DNA of 47,314 bases from a bacterium (lineage in GTDB: Bacteria; Patescibacteriota; Minisyncoccia; Phycocordibacterales; JAUSHB01): the NCBI GenBank assembly GCA_030648955.1, contig JAUSHB010000012.1:1-47314 (forward strand), read 5' to 3'. A program made the translations under genes and the position numbers. The notes below the pieces were generated by a model. The model saw nothing but the letters and a program-made list of their open reading frames with translations. It was not told the DNA's origin and searched no databases. Shown piece after piece: positions 1 to 7,130 of the stretch (the stretch's first letter is position 1; every line of letters begins with the position of its first letter).

Positions 1-210
1 TCCGCTTCGCGGTGGGGGGGGGTGGGGGGAGGAGACGCGAGAAAAATGTAAGGAAATTTTTTGGTTTTTGCACACGCGAGTCCGCGAGCGTGTCCGAGGC
101 GCATTCCTTCGCTTCACCACGCAATCGGAGCGTACGATTCAGTTTCAAGCCACCACGCGCTCCGCGCGTGCGAAGTGGGTTCGCGCAAAGGCTAATACAT
201 CACCGTTTGA

Positions 211-232
211 GCCTGCCTACCGGCAGGTAGGC
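211..232. repeat. GCCTGCC-type dispersed palindrome, copy 1
   Basis: A near-perfect 22-bp palindrome whose core is CCTACCGGCAGG. Related copies lie at 7085-7114, 35438-35455, 38325-38342 (inside a coding sequence) and 43735-43775. Sequence and spacing suggest a REP-like dispersed repeat. Confidence 0.8.
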
Positions 233-366
233 TTCGTGAAACTTGGAATCCCCACGTTGATTTTGTGCCCCATTTGTGGGACTATTAGGAATATTGAATA
301 CAAAAATCCCAACATTTTTGACCATTGTGCGCATTGCAAAAATGTTGAATGTTTTCACTAATAAAT

Positions 367-375
367 TGCTAAAAT
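367..375 (+). promoter_or_regulatory. Extended -10 promoter, predicted leaderless start
   Basis: TGcTAAAAT ends 6 nt before the ATG at 382, so the expected transcription start falls on or next to the A of the start codon. There is no Shine-Dalgarno sequence and no obvious -35 box. Confidence 0.6.
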
Positions 376-381
376 AGTCTT

Positions 382-1839
382 ATGAAAAAAACACTCCCAA
401 TAATAATTATTATTCTAATCATCGTTGGTTTTGGTGTGGCGTGGAAGATCACAAAAAAAGAAGTGCCGGTATCAGTTGTGACAAATTTTGCAGAATGTGC
501 GGCCGCCGGCAATCCGGTAATGGAATCCTATCCCCGCCAGTGCCGACATGGTAACCAAACATTTAGAGAAGAAATTGGCAATGAGTTTGAAAAAAAGGAT
601 CTCATTCGCATTGACTCTCCGCGTCCCAACCAAATTATTTCAAGTCCGCTTAGTATAAAAGGGCAGGCGCGGGGGAATTGGTTTTTTGAAGCAAGTTTTC
701 CGGTGGTACTTACAAATTGGGACGGGCTGATTATCGCCCAAGGAATCGCAACGGCAAAAGGCGAGTGGATGACTACCAATTTTGTTCCGTTTGAAGCAAT
801 ACTCACCTTTACGGTAGATACAAACACATACAGTAACAACGGCACACTCATTTTGAAAAAAGATAATCCGTCCGGTATTCCAGCAAACGATGACGCGCTT
901 GAAATACCGGTGATGTTTGCCGGAGTCACATCACCCCCTAAGGCTTGTAGTCAAGAAGCAAAGCTTTGCTCTGATGGCTCGGCGGTGGGGCGCACTGGTC
1001 CGAACTGCGAATTCGCAAAATGTCCAGGAGTTACTTCGAAGCCCGCCACCGAATGCACGAAAGATTCCGATTGCCCCTCATCACAATATATATGCCAAGA
1101 AACACAAGGCACAGGAACCGTCTGTCCCAGCACCGACCCAACATGCGTTCCTACCCATAGTGTTATAGCCGGTGAATGTAAGTTTAAGGCTGGTAATCGC
1201 TGTACTGCGGATTTGGATTGTGCTTCCGGAAATGTATGTAGTAAAAATGTTTGTACGAGTCCGATTGGAAGACAATGTACTGGACCAAGTGACACGAGCT
1301 GTCCTACGGATTTTACTTGCGTACAAAGTTGCGGTCCACCAGTGGTGAGATATCCCGACGACACACCTCCCTCATACTTTTGCCAACTCAGCGGATATGT
1401 TCGCATGTGTCCCATTTGTCTTGCTAAAAATACCTTGATAGATACACCACTTGGTGGGATAGTAGTACAGGATTTAGTAAAGGGTGCACGGGTTTGGACG
1501 GTCAACAATTCTGGCAAGCGCGTTATTGGGACAGTTATCGAGACAAGCAAAACACCAGTTCCGTCGAATCACAAAGTAGTGAAGCTTGCTCTTGATGATG
1601 GTCGTACGCTTTTCGTTTCCCCCGGTCACCCGACCATTGATGGGCGCATGGTGGGAGATCTCGCTTTGGGTGATATGTACGACGGTGCCTGGGTAGTCTC
1701 CATAGATCGAGTGGATTACCGCGAGGGCTTTACCTACGATATCTTGTCCTCTGGTGAAACCGGTTTTTACTTTGCCAATGACATTCTTCTTGATAGCACC
1801 CTGCGTCCTCAAGCAAGTGTATTATTGGATAAAAAATAA
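382..1839 (+). CDS. Secreted Gmad2-domain protein with Cys-rich middle and C-terminal Hint domain
   Basis: 485 aa. An N-terminal signal anchor (residues 4-22, mostly I/L/V) is followed by a Cys-containing NFAEC...PRQC motif often seen in CPR surface proteins. A Gmad2-like immunoglobulin fold follows at about 75-165 (IRIDSPRPNQ...). Several Cys-rich segments (about 185-345) look like short disulphide modules. From Cys346 (CLAKNTLIDTP) to about 474 the sequence matches a Hint domain of the hedgehog/intein fold, with the first-block Cys, a GHP motif in the middle and YDILSSGETGFYFAN near the end. Hint domains cleave or splice the peptide bond before that Cys. The usual terminal His-Asn pair is not evident (LLDST is present), so N-S shift or N-terminal cleavage is likelier than splicing. 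The protein is probably displayed outside the membrane. Domain calls are from motif reading. Confidence 0.8.
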   Translation: MKKTLPIIIIILIIVGFGVAWKITKKEVPVSVVTNFAECAAAGNPVMESYPRQCRHGNQTFREEIGNEFEKKDLIRIDSPRPNQIISSPLSIKGQARGNWFFEASFPVVLTNWDGLIIAQGIATAKGEWMTTNFVPFEAILTFTVDTNTYSNNGTLILKKDNPSGIPANDDALEIPVMFAGVTSPPKACSQEAKLCSDGSAVGRTGPNCEFAKCPGVTSKPATECTKDSDCPSSQYICQETQGTGTVCPSTDPTCVPTHSVIAGECKFKAGNRCTADLDCASGNVCSKNVCTSPIGRQCTGPSDTSCPTDFTCVQSCGPPVVRYPDDTPPSYFCQLSGYVRMCPICLAKNTLIDTPLGGIVVQDLVKGARVWTVNNSGKRVIGTVIETSKTPVPSNHKVVKLALDDGRTLFVSPGHPTIDGRMVGDLALGDMYDGAWVVSIDRVDYREGFTYDILSSGETGFYFANDILLDSTLRPQASVLLDKK

Positions 1840-1852
1840 ATTAACAAAACAT

Positions 1853-2242
1853 ATGAAAAAAATACTACCGATAATTATCCTCACTCTCGTTATTTTTGGA
1901 CTAGGTATGTGGTGGTTCTCGAGTAACAATTACACAAACACTGGAGAAATCCCAACGTCAGCGGACAATGCGCCCCCGGGCAGTATTCACAACTTGCCGG
2001 TGCCTGTCGCTGTCTCCACGGTGCGCTCACTTGTTGCGCGTGAACTTGGCATTAGCGAGGGCGTGGTGATAGTAATGACTGCGTATGAAAAAAATTGGCC
2101 CGATGGCTGTCTCGGACTTGGTGGCGACAAAATGTGTACACAAGCAATTGTCCCCGGCTACGAAGTCACCGTGCAAGCGAAAGGGGGAGAGCGCATCTAC
2201 CGTACCAACGCTGACGGTACGATTCTGCAACGAGAGAAATAA
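1853..2242 (+). CDS. Small membrane-anchored secreted protein
   Basis: 129 aa starting MKKILPIIIL, 13 nt after the previous stop, so probably in the same transcript. An N-terminal membrane anchor (about 4-22) precedes a linker. The extracellular domain contains the motif WPDGCLGLGGDKMCTQAIVPGYEV, given here in abbreviated sense only: two Cys that could form a disulphide, then a G-E-x-x-Y-R-T-N-A-D-G-T end. Comparable Trp-Pro-Asp-Gly-Cys proteins occur as uncharacterised secreted proteins in cyanobacteria and CPR bacteria, and no function is established. An in-frame upstream start at 1754 would overlap the preceding gene by 86 nt and is disfavoured. Confidence 0.75.
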   Translation: MKKILPIIILTLVIFGLGMWWFSSNNYTNTGEIPTSADNAPPGSIHNLPVPVAVSTVRSLVARELGISEGVVIVMTAYEKNWPDGCLGLGGDKMCTQAIVPGYEVTVQAKGGERIYRTNADGTILQREK

Positions 2243-2277
2243 CTTTTTGATTATCAGTATATACAAAGTTTAATTAT

Positions 2278-3090
2278 ATGAAAAATTTAGTTATTTTAGG
2301 AGTGTTGATGTTTGGAGTTACTTTTCAAGTTTATGCACAAGGGGTAATGATGGGAGGGGTGGTGAATACAGAAGTTGATAGTGAGGTCAATGCCGGCGAA
2401 GCAGATGTCAAGATAAATGCGGACGCTCACATGGAGGCAAATATGCGTGCGGGAGAGAGTAAATCGCAACAGGGTACTACGACAAAAGTAGACAAGACTT
2501 CTCCCCAAATGATTAAGATTAATGCTTCTGGTATGCATGACGATGAAGACGGAGATGGTGGGGTAGCCGTAATGCAAAACAACCAGAGTGATTTAGAGTT
2601 TTTGCGTAAAAATGCTATTTCGGTACATGCGGTAGAAGTACGCGGATGGGATCCAAAACAAAAGCAGGAATTTCTTGCTTCGATGAAAACATACGCAGAG
2701 GTGCGATCGGGACAGGAACTTGAAAACTTTGCAAAAGGGGTACTTTTGAAAGATGATAATATGGCGTCGATTGACGTAGAAGAAGAGGGAACATCCGTTG
2801 CATATAATATGCCCGCAAAATTTTTTGGTATGTTCAACTCTTCTCTACAAGCGCGTATTCATGCAGATGCAGAAGGACAGATACGTGCAAAGTATCCATG
2901 GTACGGCTTCCTCTTTAAAAAGATGGCGAGCACAAGTAAGATTGAGGCTGATGTGAAAACCGCACTTCCCGAAGTAGAGGATGAAGTTCTTGTGGGTTTT
3001 GAACATCGGGCACAAGTACTCCTCACCGTCAGTAATGTATTGAAGGTATCGCATGAATCCTCAATGAATTCGATTCGTAATATGAAGTAA
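2278..3090 (+). CDS. Secreted protein of unknown function
   Basis: 270 aa with a clear signal peptide (MKNLVILGVLMFGVTFQVYA, cleavage near residue 21). Residues 25-110 are rich in Ala, Glu, Asp, Lys and Met and look flexible or helical. The second half (about 115-270) is a mixed alpha/beta domain with a YPWYGFLF segment and an HRAQVLLTVSNVLKV C-terminal helix. I recognise no named family. Similar proteins with a long charged N-terminal part are common in Parcubacteria. It follows the two surface proteins on the same strand with a 35-nt gap and may share their transcript. Confidence 0.7.
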   Translation: MKNLVILGVLMFGVTFQVYAQGVMMGGVVNTEVDSEVNAGEADVKINADAHMEANMRAGESKSQQGTTTKVDKTSPQMIKINASGMHDDEDGDGGVAVMQNNQSDLEFLRKNAISVHAVEVRGWDPKQKQEFLASMKTYAEVRSGQELENFAKGVLLKDDNMASIDVEEEGTSVAYNMPAKFFGMFNSSLQARIHADAEGQIRAKYPWYGFLFKKMASTSKIEADVKTALPEVEDEVLVGFEHRAQVLLTVSNVLKVSHESSMNSIRNMK

Positions 3091-3129
3091 TTAAATCGGG
3101 ATATCAGTGAGATTGAACGTCAACAATCT

Positions 3130-3837
3130 ATGACATTGATCATCCTTAAAAGAAAATTACGATCATACGCATCACCTAAACGTAAAAAAATCAACGAATG
3201 GTTTTTTAAAACAGGCAAAGGACACTATGGACACGGTGATGTATTTATTGGTGTCTCTAATCCTGATTGTCGCAAGGTGGCAAAACAGTTTCAATATATC
3301 GCTTTTCCAGAAGTTAAAAAACTACTGCAATCAAAAATTCATGAGGATCGATTCACGGCACTTCTGATATTGGTAAATAAATTTGAGGCAGGTGACGATC
3401 ATGAGAAAAGAGAGGTTTACAAATTTTATCTGAAACATTTGGAATTTGTCAATAATTGGGATTTAGTTGATACATCTGCATACAAAATTGTGGGCGCATA
3501 TATAGTGAAACATCCCCAAGAAGGTCAGAAGTTGAGTAGATATGCTCTATCGAAAAATTTATGGGAGCGCAGATTATCTATTGTTGCAACCTTCGCACTC
3601 ATTAGGAAAGGAGAGTTTGCGTGGACGATGAAAAACGCGAAGGCGTTGCTTGTTGACTCTCATGATCTCACCCATAAAGCAGTGGGGTGGATGTTGCGAG
3701 AAGTGTGGAAGCGAGACCATGCCCTCGCGGAGTCTTTTTTAATAAAAAACTATTCGAGCATCCCACGGACAACATTACGATATGCCATAGAGCGTATGAA
3801 AAAGGGCAAGCGCAAACAATTTTTGAAAGGGTTTTAA
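3130..3837 (+). CDS. AlkD-like DNA alkylation repair glycosylase
   Basis: 235 aa, the usual length of AlkD proteins, built of HEAT-like helical repeats. AlkD excises N3- and N7-alkylated purines by contacting the backbone and not by base flipping. Key residues known from Bacillus cereus AlkD appear at matching places: Trp110 and Asp114 in NNWDLVD, Arg148 in WERRLS and Trp187 in VGWMLREVW. The protein is therefore probably catalytically competent. The start at 3130 gives a normal N-terminus, and a 39-nt gap separates it from the secreted protein upstream. It is soluble and cytoplasmic, and no operon partner in repair is visible. Confidence 0.88.
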   Translation: MTLIILKRKLRSYASPKRKKINEWFFKTGKGHYGHGDVFIGVSNPDCRKVAKQFQYIAFPEVKKLLQSKIHEDRFTALLILVNKFEAGDDHEKREVYKFYLKHLEFVNNWDLVDTSAYKIVGAYIVKHPQEGQKLSRYALSKNLWERRLSIVATFALIRKGEFAWTMKNAKALLVDSHDLTHKAVGWMLREVWKRDHALAESFLIKNYSSIPRTTLRYAIERMKKGKRKQFLKGF

Positions 3838-3884
3838 GTTTGTGCTACCATGGTAGGGAAATTAATTTTTAACTATAAAAATAT

Positions 3885-4283
3885 ATGAATAGAGTTGTAC
3901 ATTTTGAAATTCAAGCAGATGAACCGGAACGTGCGGCAAAATTTTATCGAGAAGTATTCAACTGGAAAATAGAGAAATGGCCCGGGTCAGATATGGAATA
4001 CTGGATGGTGATGACTGCTCCAAAAGAAAGCACCGAGCTGGGTATTAATGGGGGGCTATTGAAAAGATCTGCAAAAATGCCTCCCAAGGAATGTGGCACA
4101 AACTCATTTGTGTGCACGATGCACGTGGATAATTTTGATGAAATTGCTAAGAAAATAGAAACTGCTGGCGGAATAGTTGCAATGCCGAAATTTGCGCTTC
4201 TTGGTATGGCATGGCAAGGGTACTTTATTGACACGGAGGGTAATACATTCGGCATACATCAACCCGATGAGAATGCGAAATAA
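3885..4283 (+). CDS. VOC (glyoxalase/bleomycin resistance) superfamily protein
   Basis: 132 aa with the paired beta-alpha-beta-beta-beta modules of the vicinal oxygen chelate fold: VVHFEIQADEPERAAKFYREVFNW at the start and YFIDTEGNTFGIHQ at the end. His6 and Glu8 (HFE) and the late His in GIHQ are candidate metal ligands. The substrate cannot be predicted; the closest-looking relatives are annotated only as VOC family proteins. A -10-like TATAAA lies 5 nt before the ATG, so a leaderless transcript is possible. A separate 12-bp palindrome (CTACCATGGTAG) lies upstream at about 3845-3856. Confidence 0.85.
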   Translation: MNRVVHFEIQADEPERAAKFYREVFNWKIEKWPGSDMEYWMVMTAPKESTELGINGGLLKRSAKMPPKECGTNSFVCTMHVDNFDEIAKKIETAGGIVAMPKFALLGMAWQGYFIDTEGNTFGIHQPDENAK

Positions 4284-4335
4284 AGCCCTATAATAGGGTA
4301 ATGATATTTTTGGATTACTGTCGAATTTCGTGGCG

Positions 4336-4344
4336 TGGTATACT
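4336..4344 (+). promoter_or_regulatory. Extended -10 promoter TGgTATACT
   Basis: TGgTATACT lies upstream of the membrane protein gene. The same nine-base box recurs at 24744-24752 and, with one change, upstream of pth (13639-13647). The predicted transcript start leaves a leader of about 20 nt before the ATG at 4374. Confidence 0.6.
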
Positions 4345-4373
4345 TTGATGTATATAAACTAACAATAATTATC

Positions 4374-4826
4374 ATGGATATCAAAGACCATACTCATTCG
4401 GACAAGCTCGAGCGATACAGCTTCGTTTGGTCGGAAGTGCGACTCATTATTGCCGCCGTGGCGTTATTTCTTGGTGGCGTTCCCCCGGTGCTGAAATTTT
4501 TTCCTGTTTCAGGTTTTTACGGACCTGTAAGCTCGCTTCTTAATCTCTGTTGGATTATTTCTGGCATTGCGGCAGGGTATCTTCTGTATCGATGGTATAT
4601 TGGTCATCAGGTTGTGTTTGGTGGGAAGGATACAAAGGATACCGTAGCATTTTTTGTGAGCGTTGTTTCAGGTCTTAATCTCGGTATTGCGGGTCTTCTC
4701 GGCAAAAACATTGGAATGTCTATTTCCTCAAATAAAATTATTTTTATTCTCGTTGGCTTGCTGTATCTTGCAGCTGCATATCATCTCTACACTCGATGGA
4801 AAACGCGAGGGGAGAAGGTGTTTTAA
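4374..4826 (+). CDS. Four-helix integral membrane protein
   Basis: 150 aa. A hydrophilic N-terminus (MDIKDHTHSDKLERYSFVWSE) precedes four hydrophobic stretches at about 23-45, 52-75, 92-113 and 120-140, with a charged C-terminus. No recognisable catalytic motif. The ATG at 4374 is preferred over an upstream GTG at 4335, which would lie inside the predicted -10 promoter box. Function unknown. It is the last protein gene before tRNA-Val. Confidence 0.75.
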   Translation: MDIKDHTHSDKLERYSFVWSEVRLIIAAVALFLGGVPPVLKFFPVSGFYGPVSSLLNLCWIISGIAAGYLLYRWYIGHQVVFGGKDTKDTVAFFVSVVSGLNLGIAGLLGKNIGMSISSNKIIFILVGLLYLAAAYHLYTRWKTRGEKVF

Positions 4827-4908
4827 ATTTTCCAGTTTTGGTGTAGTATCTAGAAAATCTAAATGGGCGGGTTATTTTGTCTATATAGGCAAGCTTGCTT
4901 AGATATAC

Positions 4909-4981
4909 GGGCGGTTAGCTCAGTTGGTAGAGCATTCGCTTGACGTGCGAAGGGTCGGAGGTTCGAGTCCTCCACCGCCCA
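4909..4981 (+). tRNA. tRNA-Val (GAC)
   Basis: 73 nt forming a full cloverleaf: GGGCGGT/ACCGCCC acceptor stem, D arm, anticodon loop TTGACGT with GAC at 4942-4944, and T arm GGTTCGAGTCC. The 3' CCA is not encoded (the sequence after the discriminator A is CAA). An intrinsic terminator follows immediately, then a tRNA-linked fold-back element. Confidence 0.96.
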
Positions 4982-4988
4982 CAAACAT

Positions 4989-5023
4989 TAGGCGGCAATG
5001 TAAAGCATTGGCGCCTTTTTGTT
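4989..5023 (+). terminator. Terminator of tRNA-Val
   Basis: A hairpin of AGGCGGCAATG against CATTGGCGCCT with a TAAAG loop, followed by TTTTTGTTTG. It ends the tRNA transcript before the fold-back element begins. Confidence 0.85.
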
Positions 5024-5033
5024 TGTGTGGCAA

Positions 5034-5233
5034 GGTGGAGGACTCGAAAGACGGAGGCGGTATACAAGACGAGCGACATTGTTTTCTTATGAGCAAGGCG
5101 AGTTAGAAAACAAGAAGTACTCTTGTGGTGTGGAGCGAGTACTTGTCGCCGAGTCGGGGTCGAGAGTACTTTGCATTTTGCGACGAAAGGGAGCAAAATG
5201 CTTAGTAACTCGTGACCAAGCCCATCGCCCACA
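5034..5233. repeat. tRNA-linked fold-back element, tRNA-Val copy
   Basis: Reading away from tRNA-Val, an inverted copy of the T-arm 3' half is met first (GGTGGAGGACTCGAA, 15 nt, 5034-5048). The shared core follows in reverse sense (CGAGTCGGGGTCGAG, 5150-5164). At the far end is GTGACCAA (5212-5219) followed by a decayed direct copy of the tRNA end (CGCCCACA). Two internal hairpins differ from those of the other copies. This is the longest member (about 200 bp). No coding capacity is apparent. Confidence 0.75.
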
Positions 5234-5323
5234 GTGAGTTTACGAAAAAAGTAGTTCTGTGGTATTGATTTTATCCCTTGTTTTGCAGGGCTTTTGTCGG
5301 TGTTGTTTAGTATCCACAACCGC

Positions 5324-5352
5324 TTGCAATTTTCAAATTACCAATGTATATT
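5324..5352 (+). promoter_or_regulatory. Canonical promoter TTGCAA-N17-TATATT with no gene behind it
   Basis: The -35 box TTGCAA (5324-5329) and the -10 box TATATT (5347-5352) are separated by 17 nt. The predicted transcript would start near 5359 and run straight into the hairpin at 5369-5410, giving an RNA of roughly 50 nt. No reading frame fits before the hairpin. Confidence 0.55.
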
Positions 5353-5368
5353 ATAGGGGTATCAATAC

Positions 5369-5410
5369 GAAAAAGGACCCGAACGGTGTCAGTGCCTAAG
5401 GGGCCTTTTT
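5369..5410. terminator. Hairpin/terminator between a short plus transcript and the NYN gene
   Basis: GAAAAAGGACCC pairs with GGGGCCTTTTTC, 12 bp with one mismatch, across a 17-nt loop containing GGTGTCA. The T run follows on the plus strand. The hairpin overlaps the last codons of the minus-strand NYN gene and could act on both strands. Confidence 0.6.
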
Positions 5411-5935
5411 CATTTGTGGGGCGTGAGCTATTTTAGCTTTAACGTCTACATCCTCAAGATAACTAAAAAATTCACCACCCAGACTGTTGTAAAGAGAAGA
5501 AGCAAATTCTTTGTTGGGGAATAGCATTTTTCCAAAACACCCCTTCTTTATGAGAAAATCAACTATCTTTTTATAATCTCCGTCTCCTGAAACAATAAAA
5601 ACTTTTCCAAAAGGTTCATTTTCTATCAACTTTTTCATGATTCCAAATATAATGTCGCAATCGACATTCCCCTTTTTCTTACCTTTCAACGCTGAAGAAT
5701 GTTCTCTAAAAGAAAGTATAAAACCGGCTTTTTGAAGACTGTCATACAAATCTTGTTCACCTTCAGAAACGAAACCTAAAAAATAATACGCTTCGGCAAT
5801 CTTATATTTATCTGACAAATAAGTACGAAACTTCTTATGGTTAACAGACCAGCCTTTTTCTCTAGTGCCTAAATGTAAATTTTGACCGTCAATAAAAGCA
5901 ATATTATTATGCAGATCCTTTTTTTCTTTTGTCAT
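5396..5935 (-). CDS. NYN-domain ribonuclease (LabA/DUF88-like)
   Basis: 179 aa. The NYN fold, a PIN-like RNase fold, is marked by FIDGQNL (Asp16, Asn19), GNVDCD (Asp92, Asp94) and SGDGDY (Asp118, Asp120). These carboxylates would bind the catalytic metal, so all the expected acidic residues are present. The RNA target is unknown; relatives act in RNA turnover or toxin-like roles. The ATG at 5935 is chosen over an in-frame GTG at 5953 because the six extra residues are not conserved-looking, though neither start has a clear Shine-Dalgarno sequence. It stands alone, convergent to a short predicted plus-strand transcript. Confidence 0.88.
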   Translation of the reverse strand: MTKEKKDLHNNIAFIDGQNLHLGTREKGWSVNHKKFRTYLSDKYKIAEAYYFLGFVSEGEQDLYDSLQKAGFILSFREHSSALKGKKKGNVDCDIIFGIMKKLIENEPFGKVFIVSGDGDYKKIVDFLIKKGCFGKMLFPNKEFASSLYNSLGGEFFSYLEDVDVKAKIAHAPQMKKAP

Positions 5936-6048
5936 TACGTTAGAGTCTACCACTAAAAGGGAAAATAATAAATTATTTTTTTTAAAACAACATCCTTCTC
6001 TATGTAGAAACTACAAAGAGGGGGATATCCAAGAGATTTTCTTTCCCC

Positions 6049-6972
6049 CTACTTCGCCGTCAGCGTCAAATAAATATCCTCAACCGCCCGCACAGCATCT
6101 CCGCAGGCGATATTGTTTTGGTGATAGAGAACGTTTGTACAATCTCCAGCTGCCCAAATACCAGGGACATTTGTCTTCTGTGTCCATGGGTCAATTATCG
6201 CGTGTCCGAATTTGTCCATTTCAACAATTCCTTTTACAAATTCTGTAGCAGGAATTTGACCAATCTCAACAAAGATTCCTCCCGTAGGAAGTTCCACGTG
6301 TTCTCCTGTTTTTTTATCTTTATATACAATCATCGTAACCATCGCTTCTCCTTTGACCTCAAGAATTTCTACGCTGTTTAACGCTTTCATTTTTGAGTTC
6401 TGTAAAACTTTTTCGATAGTAATCGGATCTGCGCGAAATGTTTCACTCGCGTCAAGGAGGGTTACGCTTTTAGTATAAGCAAGGAGTTGTGCAGCAGTCT
6501 CAAACCCGGCGTTTCCGCCGCCGATAACCACCACGTCTCTTCCCGAGAATAGCGGCCCGTCACATGAAGCGCAGTAGGTAATCCCTTTATTTTCGAATTT
6601 CTCTGCGCCAGGTACAGTAATCTTGCGTCGCATGCTTCCTGTCGCTATAAGTACGGTTTTCCCTGTGTAGGTAATCTTATCTGTTGTCACCGCAAACCCA
6701 TTTTCTCGTTTCTCAATTCCTGTGACCTTCTCACCTTCTTTTATATCCAAAATGCTATCTTTGTATGCTTCGAGGTGATTTTTTAGATTCATTGCGAGAT
6801 CAGTGCCACTTATGGAAACGGTACCAATCCAATTTTGAATATCCATAGAAACAGTGGATTGCCCGCCAAACTCTTTTGTAATGGAAAGCGTCTTAAGTCG
6901 CTTGCGTGCTGCATAAACTCCTGCCCCTGTACCTGCGGGTCCACCACCGATAATAATAAGGTCGTAATCCAT
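6049..6972 (-). CDS. trxB: Thioredoxin reductase-like FAD oxidoreductase
   Basis: 307 aa, typical TrxB length. The FAD-binding motif GGGPAGTGAGVYAAR is at 10-23, the redox-active CASC (Cys134, Cys137) follows, then a second nucleotide-binding motif GGGNAGFETA (151-160) and a C-terminal FAD motif GIWAAGDCTN. Its expected role is to reduce thioredoxin or a similar protein in the cytoplasm. The HRRxxFRA motif that grips the 2'-phosphate of NADPH in classical TrxB is replaced by LLDASETFRADP, so NADH or another donor is plausible (inference). The start MDYDLIIIGG is chosen over an upstream in-frame start 48 nt earlier because it places the FAD motif normally. Confidence 0.92.
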   Translation of the reverse strand: MDYDLIIIGGGPAGTGAGVYAARKRLKTLSITKEFGGQSTVSMDIQNWIGTVSISGTDLAMNLKNHLEAYKDSILDIKEGEKVTGIEKRENGFAVTTDKITYTGKTVLIATGSMRRKITVPGAEKFENKGITYCASCDGPLFSGRDVVVIGGGNAGFETAAQLLAYTKSVTLLDASETFRADPITIEKVLQNSKMKALNSVEILEVKGEAMVTMIVYKDKKTGEHVELPTGGIFVEIGQIPATEFVKGIVEMDKFGHAIIDPWTQKTNVPGIWAAGDCTNVLYHQNNIACGDAVRAVEDIYLTLTAK

Positions 6973-7024
6973 AGTGTAAAAATGTATAACGTATAATGTA
7001 TAAAGTATAGCGTATAACAAAAAA

Positions 7025-7090
7025 AGCTTCTAGCTCCGCAAGCTTCTTAAGTTTTAAATTTCCCCAATCTTTTGAAGCTACTGAAGCCTG
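7025..7090. repeat. AGCTTC/GAAGCT hairpin repeat, degenerate copy
   Basis: On the minus strand this reads AGCTTCAAAAG ... CTTAAGAAGCTT ... GAGCTAGAAGC. It is related to the clearer copies at 10702-10763 and 19278-19349 and lies between trxB and ftsZ. Confidence 0.6.
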
Positions 7091-7114
7091 TCTGCAAAGT
7101 TTACGCGGGCAGGC
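7085..7114. repeat. GCCTGCC-type palindrome, copy 2
   Basis: GCCTGTCTGC and GCGGGCAGGC flank a 10-nt loop. This is a hairpin member of the dispersed palindrome family, just downstream of ftsZ. Confidence 0.6.
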
Positions 7115-7130
7115 TAAAAAGTTTCGGAAG

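Larger units (their letters stand above)
1..381. other. Gene-poor left edge
   Basis: No convincing gene is seen in this stretch. It opens with a G-rich, low-complexity run (about 11-35), followed by GC-rich sequence with short inverted words such as CGCGAG/CTCGCG. It then carries a copy of the dispersed GCCTGCC palindrome (211-232). An open frame ending at 361 has a C-terminal CPICG...CAHC pattern resembling a zinc ribbon, but it runs through the palindrome and has no ribosome binding site. It may be the remnant of a gene tail. The promoter of the next gene is at the right end. Confidence 0.5.

Noticed and set aside
68-361. 97-codon frame with a C-terminal zinc-ribbon-like CPICG...CAHC pattern
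   Set aside because: It runs through the dispersed palindrome at 211-232, has no ribosome binding site, and its first two thirds are Arg-rich out-of-frame-looking sequence. Only the tail is suggestive, so it is mentioned as a possible remnant.
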